Source of the DNA: Lactiplantibacillus garii
GTDB taxonomy: Bacteria; Bacillota; Bacilli; Lactobacillales; Lactobacillaceae
Direction: 5' to 3'
Assembly (NCBI RefSeq): GCF_003885105.1
Contig: NZ_QWZQ01000005.1
Span: 26,068 to 90,067, forward strand
DNA: 64,000 bases
Both the position numbers and the translations under genes were made by a program. Positions within the stretch are counted from its first letter, which is position 1. Each line of letters starts with the position of its first letter. The notes under the pieces are model-generated. The model did no database searches, was not told where the DNA came from, and worked only from the letters and a program-made list of their open reading frames with translations. This document shows positions 43,448-52,950 of this stretch, one piece after another.

Positions 43448-44008
43448 ATGCGTAAATTATATTTCAGCCGCAATAGTTTCGCCAAGGGCGCGCGTGTCGT
43501 TCGTGATGAGCATAACCAGTCACACTACTTACTCGTAGGTCGCTGGGGGCGGCGTCAGGACGCACTCAGTCTCTACGCTATCCAGGGCGAGCTACTTGCC
43601 GAAATTCGACAGACCACGCTCGGCTTATTACCAAAGTTTGATCTGTACTATAACCGTCAAAACGTGGGGTCCATCAGTAAAACACTGGGTTTCTGGCACG
43701 AAATGATCTACGTTCGCAAATTACGGTGGATCATTATGGGCAGTCTCAACTCGGAAACCTACCGGGTCTATCACGGTACCGAGCTGGTCATGACCATGCG
43801 CCCAGTCGTCACGAGTAACGGCGAGGCCTTTGAACTCGCCATTACCGACCGTGCGACCGAGCCCCTATGTATTTGCATCGCCGCCATTCTAGACCATTGG
43901 CAAAAACCAACGAACCGGGAACGTTCTTCTTCCCTATCCAGTGACGGCTTGCAAGTCAACTTTGGTGAAAGTAACTACACGTTACACCATAAATTACCGC
44001 AAAACTAA
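43448..44008 (+). CDS. LURP-one/YxjI-like protein of unknown function
   Basis: A 186-residue protein, starting at the ATG at 43448 behind GAGGG. The layout resembles the tubby-like LURP-one (YxjI) family: a start YFSRNSFAKGARVVRDEHNQ, then GRWGRRQDALSLYAIQGELLAEIRQ, and beta strands such as FDLYYNRQNVGSISK and YRVYHGTELVMTMRP. Such proteins form a 12-stranded beta barrel, possibly membrane-associated; no catalytic residues are known. It follows the HAD gene and ends at a strong terminator. Confidence 0.68.
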   Translation: MRKLYFSRNSFAKGARVVRDEHNQSHYLLVGRWGRRQDALSLYAIQGELLAEIRQTTLGLLPKFDLYYNRQNVGSISKTLGFWHEMIYVRKLRWIIMGSLNSETYRVYHGTELVMTMRPVVTSNGEAFELAITDRATEPLCICIAAILDHWQKPTNRERSSSLSSDGLQVNFGESNYTLHHKLPQN

Positions 44009-44040
44009 AACGGTACCGGCTATTCGGTGCCGTTTTTTTG
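44008..44040 (+). terminator. terminator after LURP-one-like gene
   Basis: AAACGGTACCGG pairs with CGGTGCCGTTT, then a run of T. Confidence 0.9.
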
Positions 44041-44079
44041 CTGCACTCATTTCTGCATAATCTAGCTAAAATTACGCTT

Positions 44080-44278
44080 CTCGATTCTAAGGTAGTTCGC
44101 ACTTCTCAGCTCTCCGATCGGCGTGGACTGGTCTGGAACGCGGTGGGTACCTGTCAAAAACCGCCAGTTTCAAAAGACGACCTTTCATTAAGTCGGGAAA
44201 CAACCCCGACCAAATGAAATTTCACCGCTGAGACCATCCACGCTCTCCCTCCGAGCTTTTGATGGTCGTTGGCGGGCA
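44080..44278 (+). repeat. ~200-bp structured repeat, left copy of inverted pair
   Basis: Runs from CTCGATTCTAAGGTAG to TTGGCGGGCA. Contains GGCGTGGACTGG...CCATCCACGC as an outer helix and an inner palindromic block. Its reverse complement matches the right copy at 44489-44693 over its whole length with scattered changes. No reading frame with a ribosome site. Confidence 0.82.
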
Positions 44279-44488
44279 ATCGGCCACAAGTTTTTAAAGT
44301 TTAAGGGTGATTACTTAGATGATCGGTTTTAAGTACCATCCGAATCAGTCAGCTGTATATATAGATATGTGTACTAGCCATTTTAAAATAGGAATATAAA
44401 GTCTCAGTTGACTAGTCGTTATCAGGTCAGCTTTAATAAACATTTTCTGAATCAATGCTACGTTTAATTTACAAAAATTAGACGTTAC
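44279..44488. other. AT-rich spacer between inverted repeats
   Basis: About 210 bases of low G+C sequence with no reading frame of note and no visible promoter pair. Together with the two flanking copies it makes a ~614-bp palindromic unit. Confidence 0.6.
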
Positions 44489-44693
44489 TGCCCGCCAACG
44501 ACCAGTTTAAGCCGGGAAGGAGAGCGTGGACAGGCCCAGTGGTGAAGTTTCACTTGGTCACCGTTTTGTGGTGACTTACGTGAAAGGCCAAGGTTTGAGA
44601 CCTGTATTTTGGGCTCAAACTTGTGCCCACCACGTTCCGGCCTGAGCCACGCCGACTGGACAGCTGGAAAGTGCGACCTACTTTAAAATCGAG
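44489..44693 (-). repeat. ~200-bp structured repeat, right copy of inverted pair
   Basis: Read on the minus strand: CTCGATTTTAAAGTAGG...GCACTTTCCAGCTGTCCAGTCGG...CTCAGGCCGGAACG...TTGGCGGGCA. Inner helices include GCGTGG/CCACGC, CAGGCC/GGGCCTG, GTTTGAG/CTCAAAC, and a CACGTAAGTCACC/GGTGACCAAGTG hairpin. This many nested helices suggest a folded RNA or a hairpin-prone mobile unit. Confidence 0.82.
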
Positions 44694-44740
44694 ACACTCC
44701 AGCTCCCTTTAAAATGAAACGCTAACCGCTAATTCAGACA

Positions 44741-44784
44741 TCAAAAAGCCCATCTTCAACGGCAGCGTTAAAGATGGGCTTTTG
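44741..44784 (-). terminator. glnQ terminator
   Basis: AAAAGCCCATCTT pairs with AAGATGGGCTTTTT on the minus strand. Confidence 0.85.
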
Positions 44785-44795
44785 ATCAATTTCGA

Positions 44796-45530
44796 TTAAA
44801 CGTTAATGACTTTGTTCAAGAAATCTTGCAGCCGGGGGCTCTTCGGGTGATCAAATAAATCGTCCGGTTTGCCACTTTCTTGAATCAACCCGTCGGCCAT
44901 GAAAACGACCCGGTCGGCCACTTCCTTGGCAAAGCCCATTTCGTGGGTCACCACGATCATGGTCATCCCTTGGGCGGCTAGGTTCTTCATAACATCGAGC
45001 ACGTCACCGACCATTTCAGGGTCCAAAGCGGACGTCGGTTCGTCAAAGAGCATGATGCTCGGATGCATCGCTAAGGCCCGGGCAATCGCAACCCGTTGTT
45101 TTTGACCACCGGAAAGCGACTTCGGCATGGCGTCGGCTTTGTCGGATAAACCAACGGTGGCAAGTAAGTCCCGCGCCGTCTTTTCGGCTTCGGCTTTCGA
45201 CTGTTTGCCCAGTTGAACCGGGGCTAACGTAATGTTCTGTAAAACGGAAAGGTGTGGGAACAAGTTAAAATGTTGGAACACCATTCCAATATTTTCGCGG
45301 ACTAAGTTAATGTTAGTCGCTTTGTCGGATAAGTCGTAACCACTAATTACGATTTTTCCCTCAGTGGGAACTTCAAGGTCGTTTAGGCACCGTAAAAAAG
45401 TACTTTTACCGGAACCGGACGGCCCAATCATGCAGACCACTTCATTATCTTGGACTTCTAAGTTGAGGCCCTTTAAAACTTCGTTATCACCGTAGCTTTT
45501 GTGTAAATTTTCAACACTCACTTTAGCCAT
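44796..45530 (-). CDS. glnQ: polar amino acid ABC transporter, ATP-binding subunit
   Basis: A 244-residue ABC ATPase of the polar amino acid (PAAT) type. Walker [15 protein letters not shown], signature [17 protein letters not shown], Walker [15 protein letters not shown] and VVTHE switch are complete. The [16 protein letters not shown]-loop is typical for GlnQ. It lies 2 bases after the substrate-binding/permease fusion, so the two form one importer, most likely for glutamine or glutamate. The substrate is inferred from family and not shown. Confidence 0.93.
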   Translation of the reverse strand: MAKVSVENLHKSYGDNEVLKGLNLEVQDNEVVCMIGPSGSGKSTFLRCLNDLEVPTEGKIVISGYDLSDKATNINLVRENIGMVFQHFNLFPHLSVLQNITLAPVQLGKQSKAEAEKTARDLLATVGLSDKADAMPKSLSGGQKQRVAIARALAMHPSIMLFDEPTSALDPEMVGDVLDVMKNLAAQGMTMIVVTHEMGFAKEVADRVVFMADGLIQESGKPDDLFDHPKSPRLQDFLNKVINV

Positions 45531-45532
45531 GC

Positions 45533-46969
45533 TTAGTTAATCCTCCTTTGAACCCAGTTCGAAAGCCAAGTCAGTAACGTAATGATGAGCAGGTAAATCA
45601 TCGCGATCATTAACCAGATCTTGAACCCTTCGAAGTTGCGGGCGATAATCAGCGTCCCAGTTTGGGTTAATTCAACGATCCCGATAACGGATAGGATTGA
45701 CGTATCCTTTAAGGTGATGATGAATTGGTTGATAAATGACGGAATCATAATGCGAATCCCCTGTGGCATGATGACCTTGCGCATTGCGGTCCAGTATGGT
45801 AGGCCGAGGGATCGGGCCGCTTCCATTTGCCCGTCGTCCACGGCTTGAAAGCCCCCTTTAACGAAGGCCCCGGTATACGCCCCTTCGTTTAACATCAGGG
45901 TGATCATCCCGGCAATGAACGCCGGAATCTTAAACCCGTGCCCAATTAGATCCGGGAACCCAATGTAAATGAAGAAGGCCAACACCATTAACGGCATTCC
46001 CCGGAAAATGTAAATGATCGTACTGGAAATGGCCGGGCCAACTTTACCAGGCATCACACCTAAGACCCCGAGGACCAATCCCATAATCGTTGCTAAAATA
46101 ATGGAAATAACGGTCAATTCCATGGTCATCCATAACCCACTACCAATGGTGCTGAGGTTTTGGGTAAACAACCCGATGAAAGTCCGGCTGCTGGCCGTTT
46201 CACCGGTCAATGAAGATTCACTGGAATTTAAATATTTATCAATAATTTTCTTGTAAGTACCGTCCGCCTTGATAGCTTTTAAACCAGCGTTAAACTTCTT
46301 CAGGAGTTCGGCGTTCTTACCCTTCTTAACGGCAAAGCCATAATCACCGGCCTCGTATTGCTTCGAAACGATCTTCAAAGCAATTCCGTTTTTAATCCCG
46401 TAGGACATGACCGGATAATCTTCAAAACAAGCAGCGGAGTTGCCGACCTTAACGTCGTTATACATATTATTAGAATCATTGAAATACTTTATTTTAAACC
46501 CGTACTTGCTTTCAATTGACTTCGCGTAGGTCGCACCGGCCGTCCCGGTCTTTAACGCAACCGTCTTGCCCTTTAACTGACTGAAACTCTTGATCTTACT
46601 ATCCTTAGCGACCGCCATCACGACCCCGGAAGTGTAGTAAGCGTTTGAGAAGTCAAACGTCTTTTTACGTTCGGGCGTCACGTTCATCCCGGCAATCACC
46701 CCGTCGACCTGGTTCGCGCTTAACTGCTGAACGGCGGCCCCAAAGCTAATTGCCTTTAACTTATAATTGATATTTTCTTTTTTAGAAATTGCTTTTAAAA
46801 TATCAATATCGATGCCTTTATACTTACCACCCTTGGCCTGAAATTCAAACGGCGCAAAGGTCGTATCCGTTGCAATCGTGTACGTTTTCGCCTGCGCCTG
46901 GGTGCCAACTGTAAACCAGCTTCCAAGTGCGGCTAACAACATGACAACTGCAACTTGCCATTTTTTCAT
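45533..46969 (-). CDS. ABC transporter substrate-binding/permease fusion protein
   Basis: About 478 residues, starting at the ATG at 46969 (a TTG at 46972 is next to it); AGGAGG lies upstream. Signal peptide (residues 1-27, ending ...QAQAK) with no lipobox cysteine, so the protein is held by its own membrane part. Residues 30-245 are a family-3 solute-binding domain ([55 protein letters not shown]). Residues 265-478 form the permease with EAA-loop [18 protein letters not shown]. This fusion is standard for lactobacilli GlnPH transporters. Confidence 0.94.
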   Translation of the reverse strand: MKKWQVAVVMLLAALGSWFTVGTQAQAKTYTIATDTTFAPFEFQAKGGKYKGIDIDILKAISKKENINYKLKAISFGAAVQQLSANQVDGVIAGMNVTPERKKTFDFSNAYYTSGVVMAVAKDSKIKSFSQLKGKTVALKTGTAGATYAKSIESKYGFKIKYFNDSNNMYNDVKVGNSAACFEDYPVMSYGIKNGIALKIVSKQYEAGDYGFAVKKGKNAELLKKFNAGLKAIKADGTYKKIIDKYLNSSESSLTGETASSRTFIGLFTQNLSTIGSGLWMTMELTVISIILATIMGLVLGVLGVMPGKVGPAISSTIIYIFRGMPLMVLAFFIYIGFPDLIGHGFKIPAFIAGMITLMLNEGAYTGAFVKGGFQAVDDGQMEAARSLGLPYWTAMRKVIMPQGIRIMIPSFINQFIITLKDTSILSVIGIVELTQTGTLIIARNFEGFKIWLMIAMIYLLIITLLTWLSNWVQRRIN

Positions 46970-47250
46970 CAATGTGAGACCTCCTAATTCATTCTACCGG
47001 ATTGGTATGTCATAAAATATAACATAATTCATGCAATCTAACCAACTCAAACTATAATATTATTCTCATTTTGTTTTAATGATTACGGTATCATTTATAT
47101 TTCACTTAATTTTCTTAAGCTAAAACATTTTTTAAGCAAAGATTCAGAGGAAAATGGCCATTTTTGCCGTTTTTAAATTTTTTTATTCAAATTGACTAAT
47201 TACTTCACATTTTAACTAAATTAACGGACTAATTTTGAGCCCCAAAAGCA
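46970..47250. other. intergenic region upstream of the amino acid transporter
   Basis: Very AT-rich. Near the transporter, TTGCAT...TTATATTT is a possible promoter on the minus strand. I see no T-box, riboswitch or repeat here. Confidence 0.5.
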
Positions 47251-47298
47251 CAAAAAAGCGTATGTTAGAACCGATTAAATCGTTCCTAACGTACGCTT
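47251..47298 (-). terminator. smpB terminator
   Basis: On the minus strand AAGCGTACGTTAGGAACG pairs with CGGTTCTAACATACGCTT (with GAT/ATC inside the loop), then a T-run. Confidence 0.87.
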
Positions 47299-47310
47299 GT
47301 GACGCAACAA

Positions 47311-47781
47311 TCAATAGTGTTTCATTACTCGATCGATTTGTCGCTGCTGTTCACGTTTCTTAATATCTTGCCGTTTATCGTATTCCCGTTTCCCGTGAGC
47401 CACCCCAATTAAAACTTTGGCAAAGCCGTGTTTTAAATACATTTTGAGCGGAATCACGGTGACACCCTTCGTCTGGGTGGCTGCGCCGATCTTGCTGATT
47501 TCTTTTTTATGCAACAAGAGTTTACGGTTACGCAACGGATCAACGTTAAACCGGTTACCCTCTTTAAACGGACTGATATGGACATTTTGCATCCAGGCTT
47601 CGCCGTTGCGAATCTGAACAAAGCCGTCCTTTAAATTGACCCGCCGATCACGAACAGACTTGATCTCGGTCCCCGTTAAAGCAATTCCCGCTTCGTAGGT
47701 TTCTTCAACGGCGTAATCGTGCCGGGCTTTCCGGTTTTGAGCGAGGGCGGTATCCGGGTGCTTACCGTGTTGTTTGGCCAT
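47311..47781 (-). CDS. smpB: SsrA-binding protein
   Basis: A 156-residue tmRNA-binding protein for trans-translation, which frees stalled ribosomes. Motifs: [38 protein letters not shown], and the C-terminal [22 protein letters not shown] region (here [20 protein letters not shown]), which reaches the decoding site. Length is normal. It follows rnr by 23 bases, the conserved secG-esterase-rnr-smpB order. No ssrA gene is visible in this window. Confidence 0.97.
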   Translation of the reverse strand: MAKQHGKHPDTALAQNRKARHDYAVEETYEAGIALTGTEIKSVRDRRVNLKDGFVQIRNGEAWMQNVHISPFKEGNRFNVDPLRNRKLLLHKKEISKIGAATQTKGVTVIPLKMYLKHGFAKVLIGVAHGKREYDKRQDIKKREQQRQIDRVMKHY

Positions 47782-47804
47782 TGCCGCACATCCCCTTACT
47801 TAAC

Positions 47805-50231
47805 TTACCGCCGGTTATCGGTACTCGACCGACGATTATTATTGTTACTGTGATTGTTATTGCGGTGGTTATTATTGTTGTTCCGTCGGTTACCACCGTT
47901 ACCGTTGCCACGGTGATCATTGTTGCGATTGCGGTTACCATTACCGTGACTATCATTGCCGCGACGGTTGTTATTGTTACCGTTGCGCCGGTAGTTACCG
48001 TTACCACCACGCCGGTTATTACCACGGTAGTTATCGTGGTGTTCCCGTTTTGGTAATAAGTCCGTCTTCGGAGCTTCTTCTGGATTTAACAGTTTAAAGT
48101 CGATTTCACGCTGGTCCTTGTCGACACGCATTAATTCAACCTTAACGGGTTGTCCGATCCGGAAAGTTCGCTTCGTCTTACGACCAACTAAGGCGAGTTG
48201 TTTTTCAACGTATTCGTAATAGTCGTCGTCCATCACACTAATGTGAACTAACCCTTCAACGGTATTTTCCAATTCAACGAAGAGTCCGAATTTCATAACG
48301 GAGTCCACCACAGCGTCAAAGTGTTCACCCACGTGATCAGCCATGTACTCGGCCTTCTTCATGGAATCAACGTCCCGTTCCGTGTCAATCCCCCGCCGTT
48401 CGTGATCCGACGTCGTTTCCGCAATGGTTGGTAAATTATCACGGTACTTCGCCCGGGCCTCTTCACCAGTCCCGTTTTCCGCGTAGTGGCGGATCAAACG
48501 GTGCACCATCATATCCGGATAACGCCGAATTGGTGACGTGAAGTGGGTGTAATACGGTGCGGCCAACCCGAAGTGTCCTAAGGACTGATCCGCGTAACGC
48601 GCCTGCTTCATACTCCGCAACATCATGACGGAAACCATGGCTTCTTCCGGCTTACCGGCAACCTTCTTCAAAACGTCTTGCAACATTTTAGGCTTAACGT
48701 CCTTCGACGAACCCGTTACGTTGACCCCAAAGGTCGTGACAAATTCGAAGAAACTTAACATCCGGTCACTATCCGGTGTTTCGTGGACCCGGTAAATGAA
48801 CGGTACTTTTAATAAGCTATAGTGTTTAGCAACCGTTTCGTTGGCCGCCAGCATGAAACTTTCAATCATTCGTTCGGCTAACCCGCGGACCCGTAATTGA
48901 ATATCAATTGGGTGGCCCGTTTCATCAACAATGATCTTAGCTTCGTTATCATCGAAGTCAATGGCGCCACGGTGCCGCCGGTGTTTGTACAAAATCCGGT
49001 GTAAGTCGCCCATGACGTCAAACATGTCAACGAGGTCGGCGTACTTTGCGCGGGTCTTAGGATCGTGGGCTTCCAAAATTTGGTTGACCGCGTCGTAAGT
49101 CATCCGGGCATGGGACTTGATCACACTCTGGAAAATCTTGTGGTTAATGATTTCACCTTCGGGGGTGATCTCCATCTCACAGCTCATTGCCAGGCGTTCC
49201 ACGTCAGGGTTCAACGAACAAATACCGTTGGACAAACGCCGCGGCAACATTGGAATCACCCGGTCAGTTAGGTAAACCGAAGTTCCCCGCTTGTAAGCTT
49301 CCCGATCTAATTCAGAGTTTTCCGTAACGTAGTGGCTAACGTCCGCAATGTGGACACCTAAATGGTAATTACCGTTATCCAGTTTCCAAGCAACGACGGC
49401 GTCATCCAAGTCTTTAGATTCGGCCCCGTCAATGGTTACTAACGGCTGGTCGGTAATATCCACACGCCCCTGCTTATCCGCTTCGGTCACGTAATCTGGA
49501 ATACGGTTCGCTTCGTCGGTGACTTCTTCAGGGAAAACGGACGGCACGTCGTGTTGGTAAACGACCTGTAAAACGTCCATCCCAGGATCATCAACGCTCC
49601 CAATGACCTGCTTAGCAATCCCAACGATGCGGGTCGGGTGCTGAGCATCCGGATAAGCCGCAACTTCGGCAATGACCACTTCACCCTCCGTGGGGTGGAT
49701 GCCCTGGTCAGTGACTAATAACTGGTACTTAGAAAGTTTCTTTTCTTTGATCTCAACGGTCCCAATAAAGCCCGGAAACTCGGTCGATGGTGTAAAGGCC
49801 CCGACAATTTGTGAGTAGTTCCGTTTAACGATACTGGTGATTTTACCTTCGGGACCCCGGTCTGAACCAGGACGCGCTGGCCGAATAATTTCAACCGCAA
49901 CGTCGTCACCGGTAAAGGCAAACATCGTGTTATCCGGATTAATGTAAATATCAGGCAGGTCTGGATCGTAGCGCACAAAACCAAAGCCCTTGTCGTTACC
50001 GTGAAAAGAGCCTTCAACCGTTTTAGTATCCTGGACGATCTTAAAGTGATCGTGATCATCGGTGCTGACCAGTTTTTTACGTTCCATGTTCGCAAGTTCC
50101 TTCACTAAAAACGTAAAGGCAGTTGCGCCCGTAAAGTGTAGTTCATCCGTTAATTGTTCGACACTGTAACTACGGTCGGGATGAGCTTGCAAAAAAGTCA
50201 GGATTTGTTCTTGTAAGTTTGTTTCTGACAT
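47805..50231 (-). CDS. rnr: ribonuclease R
   Basis: An 808-residue processive 3'-5' exoribonuclease. Order: N-terminal helix-turn-helix-like part (1-65), two cold-shock domains (about 70-225), RNB catalytic domain (250-580) with the metal ligands in DGAESKDLDDAV and SHYVTENSELDREA..., PMLPRRLSNGICSLNPD, the HFTSPIRRYPDMMVHRL motif, S1 domain (about 640-720), and a ~65-residue tail rich in Asn, Arg, Gly and His. It is placed between the esterase and smpB and would degrade structured RNA, including trans-translation targets. The basic tail may help RNA or ribosome contact. Confidence 0.96.
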   Translation of the reverse strand: MSETNLQEQILTFLQAHPDRSYSVEQLTDELHFTGATAFTFLVKELANMERKKLVSTDDHDHFKIVQDTKTVEGSFHGNDKGFGFVRYDPDLPDIYINPDNTMFAFTGDDVAVEIIRPARPGSDRGPEGKITSIVKRNYSQIVGAFTPSTEFPGFIGTVEIKEKKLSKYQLLVTDQGIHPTEGEVVIAEVAAYPDAQHPTRIVGIAKQVIGSVDDPGMDVLQVVYQHDVPSVFPEEVTDEANRIPDYVTEADKQGRVDITDQPLVTIDGAESKDLDDAVVAWKLDNGNYHLGVHIADVSHYVTENSELDREAYKRGTSVYLTDRVIPMLPRRLSNGICSLNPDVERLAMSCEMEITPEGEIINHKIFQSVIKSHARMTYDAVNQILEAHDPKTRAKYADLVDMFDVMGDLHRILYKHRRHRGAIDFDDNEAKIIVDETGHPIDIQLRVRGLAERMIESFMLAANETVAKHYSLLKVPFIYRVHETPDSDRMLSFFEFVTTFGVNVTGSSKDVKPKMLQDVLKKVAGKPEEAMVSVMMLRSMKQARYADQSLGHFGLAAPYYTHFTSPIRRYPDMMVHRLIRHYAENGTGEEARAKYRDNLPTIAETTSDHERRGIDTERDVDSMKKAEYMADHVGEHFDAVVDSVMKFGLFVELENTVEGLVHISVMDDDYYEYVEKQLALVGRKTKRTFRIGQPVKVELMRVDKDQREIDFKLLNPEEAPKTDLLPKREHHDNYRGNNRRGGNGNYRRNGNNNNRRGNDSHGNGNRNRNNDHRGNGNGGNRRNNNNNHRNNNHSNNNNRRSSTDNRR

Positions 50232-50239
50232 TATTTACC

Positions 50240-50998
50240 TCATTTGTTAAATATAGTTTTTAAATACGTTAAGACATCTTGTTCTAATTGGTGGTGCGCG
50301 GTGTTGACCGTAATGACGTGACCACTGTCGGCGTACCAGTGAAAATCAACCGTCAATCCCTGCTCGGTCAAGCGGGTACGGAGTTGTTGTGCAACCGTGG
50401 CGTCGATTAATTCGTCCTGACCACCCTGCCCAATAAAAAACGGACGTTTGAGCTGGCCTAGACGGGCCGTCACCTCACTGGCTGTAAAAGTTTCAATGGT
50501 CCGCAACTGCGCCGCGACTTGTGCGGGCAGTTGCGCTAAAATGGCCCGTTGTTGGGCCGGCAAAAGGTCCCGCTTAGCTAACTGCGCACGACTAAGTTGC
50601 AAAAACATCGCCGCAACGCGACTCGTACTACTTGGTAGGATTGGTGAACTAAACGTTCCGCCACCTAACAAGGCTGGGTCCCGTTCTAACGCCGCGGTCG
50701 CAAAAATTCCACCGAGCGACAAACCAAAGATACTAATTTTAGTATAGCCTTTTTGACGCATAAATGATATCGCTTGTTGTGTGTCTTGCCACCATTTTGC
50801 CGGCGACCCCTGGGTTAAAATATCGCGGGGATCACCGGTCGCGTGCCCCCTAAACTGAGGGGCGTAAACGGTGTAGTTGGCCCGTTCCAAAGCGCGTCCC
50901 AATAGCCGCACGTCGTTGGCACTCCCGGAATAGGCGTGCAGTAAAATGACAACCTGGTCACCATGCTCAAAAAGAAAGGGTTCTGGTCGTTTAAACAC
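50240..50998 (-). CDS. alpha/beta hydrolase, carboxylesterase
   Basis: A 252-residue serine hydrolase, starting at the GTG at 50998 behind TAGGTG. Oxyanion region VVILLHAYSGSANDV, nucleophile elbow ISIFGLSLGGIFA (GxSxG), Asp in FIGQGGQDELIDATV, and His in WYADSGHVIT complete a triad. It resembles the monoacylglycerol-lipase-like carboxylesterase Est of Gram-positive bacteria, which is commonly placed between secG and rnr. The natural substrate is unknown. A terminator sits just upstream, after secG. Confidence 0.93.
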   Translation of the reverse strand: MFKRPEPFLFEHGDQVVILLHAYSGSANDVRLLGRALERANYTVYAPQFRGHATGDPRDILTQGSPAKWWQDTQQAISFMRQKGYTKISIFGLSLGGIFATAALERDPALLGGGTFSSPILPSSTSRVAAMFLQLSRAQLAKRDLLPAQQRAILAQLPAQVAAQLRTIETFTASEVTARLGQLKRPFFIGQGGQDELIDATVAQQLRTRLTEQGLTVDFHWYADSGHVITVNTAHHQLEQDVLTYLKTIFNK

Positions 50999-51012
50999 AC
51001 TTACACCTACCT

Positions 51013-51043
51013 TAAAAAAAAGCCTCCTGAAATCACAGGAGGA
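51013..51043 (-). terminator. secG terminator
   Basis: CCTCCTG and CAGGAGG pair on the minus strand, followed by eight T, eight bases past the secG stop. Confidence 0.85.
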
Positions 51044-51050
51044 CGGTTAA

Positions 51051-51287
51051 TTACTTCGATGAGTACCATGCTAAAGCTAACGCTAGTACGAAGAAGATGA
51101 TTCCTAGTACCACGGTCACTTTTTGCATAAAGGCTTCAAAACCACGCGGCTTTTGTTTTGCAAACAAATCGTCCGCACCACCGGTTAATGAAGACATGGC
51201 ATCATTTGTTTTGGATGGTTGCATCATTACCGCGATGATAATCACAACGGAAACGATCAATATTAACGTCATCAGTAAATTATACAA
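51051..51287 (-). CDS. secG: preprotein translocase subunit SecG
   Basis: A 78-residue membrane protein of the SecYEG channel. Two helices (residues 3-22 and 53-75) with the family segment MMQPSKTNDAMSSLTGGADDLF between them. It uses a TTG start with AGGAGG nine bases upstream. It is followed by a terminator, so the downstream esterase-rnr-smpB genes depend on read-through or another promoter. Confidence 0.96.
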   Translation of the reverse strand: MYNLLMTLILIVSVVIIIAVMMQPSKTNDAMSSLTGGADDLFAKQKPRGFEAFMQKVTVVLGIIFFVLALALAWYSSK

Positions 51288-51387
51288 TAAAAGTGCCTCC
51301 TAAAAGAGTCCGCTATGTCTATAACAATTTAACATATTTAGCTTTACTTTTCCAGCCCCAGCCGCAAATCCTTCGTTTCACAAGCGG

Positions 51388-52938
51388 TCAAGGCGTTGCC
51401 GGTGTTAAATCATCAATTTGATGCCGAACCCAGGCCCGGTTTCCCCGGTCAGTTAAAATAATCAGAGTATCTCCCGCTCGCATCAACGTATCACCGTGGG
51501 GAATCACTTGCCGTTCCCCCCGCCGAATCGCAATGAGCAGCGATTCCTTGGGCCATTTGAAGTCCCGCACTTGGCGACCTTCTAATTGTGACCCTTCAAA
51601 CACCGGTACTTCTAAGCGGTCCTGAACGCCACTGTGTTCGGGTAGTCGGGGCTCGATCAGCTTTTCTAACAACGCTTCGTAAATCGGAGCACCGCCAAGC
51701 AAGTCGACCACCAAGTAAGCCGTCATTGACACCACCGCCAACGGCATTAAGTGGTGCAGTGTCCCGACCATTTCCGTTATTAGTAAAATGGCCGTAAAGG
51801 GAGCTTTCCCGATACCCGCAAAGTACCCGGCCATGGCAAAGATGATGAAATTCGGAACAAAACCGGCGGGCATCCAGCCCAGGCCAACCATGGCCTGCGC
51901 GTATAACGCTCCCAGAATGGCTCCCAACGACAGGATCGGTAAAAAGATCCCACCGGGCAACCCGGAACCGTACGAAACCGTAGAAAAGACGAACCGGAGC
52001 ACAAAAATTCCCACTAACGCCAATAACGCGGGCGTTACCGCGGCCAAATTTAAAATAACGGCGTTACCGCCACCAAGTAACTGTGGCCACTTTAACCCGA
52101 TGGGAATTACGAGTAGAAACGGCACCAGCCCGTCAAGCCAACTAGGCAGTCGTAACTTAGCGTACCACGTGGGCATCGTCAGCGTCACATTTTGGTAGAT
52201 GTAACCGAAAATCCCTAAAAAGATTCCTAAACCAATTAAATTACCATACTGGTTTAGGGGTAAGTTTTGCGCGTACGGAATGTGGAGTACCGGAACCAGG
52301 CCAAAAAAATTCAGTGAAATAAAATTGCTAGCAATCGCACTGGCTAACGCGGTCGTCCAAATAATTGGTGAAAAATTATGGTAAACTTCTTCCAAAATAA
52401 ACAGGGTGCTGGCAATCGGGGCGTTGAACGCCGCCGATAAACCGGCCGCTGCACCACCGGCAATCAGCGAGCGGCGGTCAGCCCCGCTTTGATGGAGCTT
52501 CTCGGCAACTCCCTGACCAATGGTGGCCCCGAGTTGAATCGACGGTCCTTCACGGCCAAGAAATAGCCCGGAACCAATCCCTAAAATTCCGCCGACAAAT
52601 TTACGCCATAAAACCGGCCACCAAGCGTAATCCAGCTCACCCGCCAATTGACCTTCAACTTGGGGAATCCCCGACCCCTTAATGTCCGGTGACTGTTTGA
52701 CCAATAAACCGACAAACAGGGCTACCGCCACACTAACGACGATCCACGGAATCACTAAGCCCGGATTCTGGTTAATCTGACCATAAACCCACTGGACAAA
52801 TTTCAAACCATATTCAATACAAAACCGAAAAATACTGACCACGACACCGGCTAAAAGCCCCACGAGTAACCCACGTCCGATTGCGCCGAAGCGGGTCAGA
52901 TCCAAATGCCGTTTGTGTAGTTTAGGTTGATACCGCAC
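51388..52938 (-). CDS. clcA: ClC-family chloride/proton antiporter with TrkA-C domain
   Basis: A 516-residue membrane protein with about 11-12 helices and the three ion-path motifs: GSGIPQ, GREGPSIQLG (the gating Glu is present, so antiport rather than channel activity is likely) and GSGLPGGIFLP. The last ~80 residues form a TrkA-C/RCK-C domain (VPVFEGSQLEGRQVRDFKWP..., HGDTLMRAGDTLIILTD), which probably binds a regulatory ligand. In relatives ClC antiporters help acid tolerance. It lies after the kinase-fold gene, with 12 bases between them, likely one operon. Confidence 0.94.
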   Translation of the reverse strand: MRYQPKLHKRHLDLTRFGAIGRGLLVGLLAGVVVSIFRFCIEYGLKFVQWVYGQINQNPGLVIPWIVVSVAVALFVGLLVKQSPDIKGSGIPQVEGQLAGELDYAWWPVLWRKFVGGILGIGSGLFLGREGPSIQLGATIGQGVAEKLHQSGADRRSLIAGGAAAGLSAAFNAPIASTLFILEEVYHNFSPIIWTTALASAIASNFISLNFFGLVPVLHIPYAQNLPLNQYGNLIGLGIFLGIFGYIYQNVTLTMPTWYAKLRLPSWLDGLVPFLLVIPIGLKWPQLLGGGNAVILNLAAVTPALLALVGIFVLRFVFSTVSYGSGLPGGIFLPILSLGAILGALYAQAMVGLGWMPAGFVPNFIIFAMAGYFAGIGKAPFTAILLITEMVGTLHHLMPLAVVSMTAYLVVDLLGGAPIYEALLEKLIEPRLPEHSGVQDRLEVPVFEGSQLEGRQVRDFKWPKESLLIAIRRGERQVIPHGDTLMRAGDTLIILTDRGNRAWVRHQIDDLTPATP

Positions 52939-52950
52939 GTTTTCTGCCCC

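Noticed and set aside
44080..44693. Complete insertion sequence
   Set aside because: The inverted repeats are ~200 bases each and the ~210-base spacer has no transposase frame.
46970..47250. T-box or riboswitch ahead of the amino acid transporter
   Set aside because: No T-box sequence or conserved aptamer core can be seen in this AT-rich stretch.
47762..48056. Low-complexity frames on both strands (Val/Thr/Ile runs) over the end of rnr
   Set aside because: They are other-frame readings of the Asn/Arg-rich tail of RNase R.
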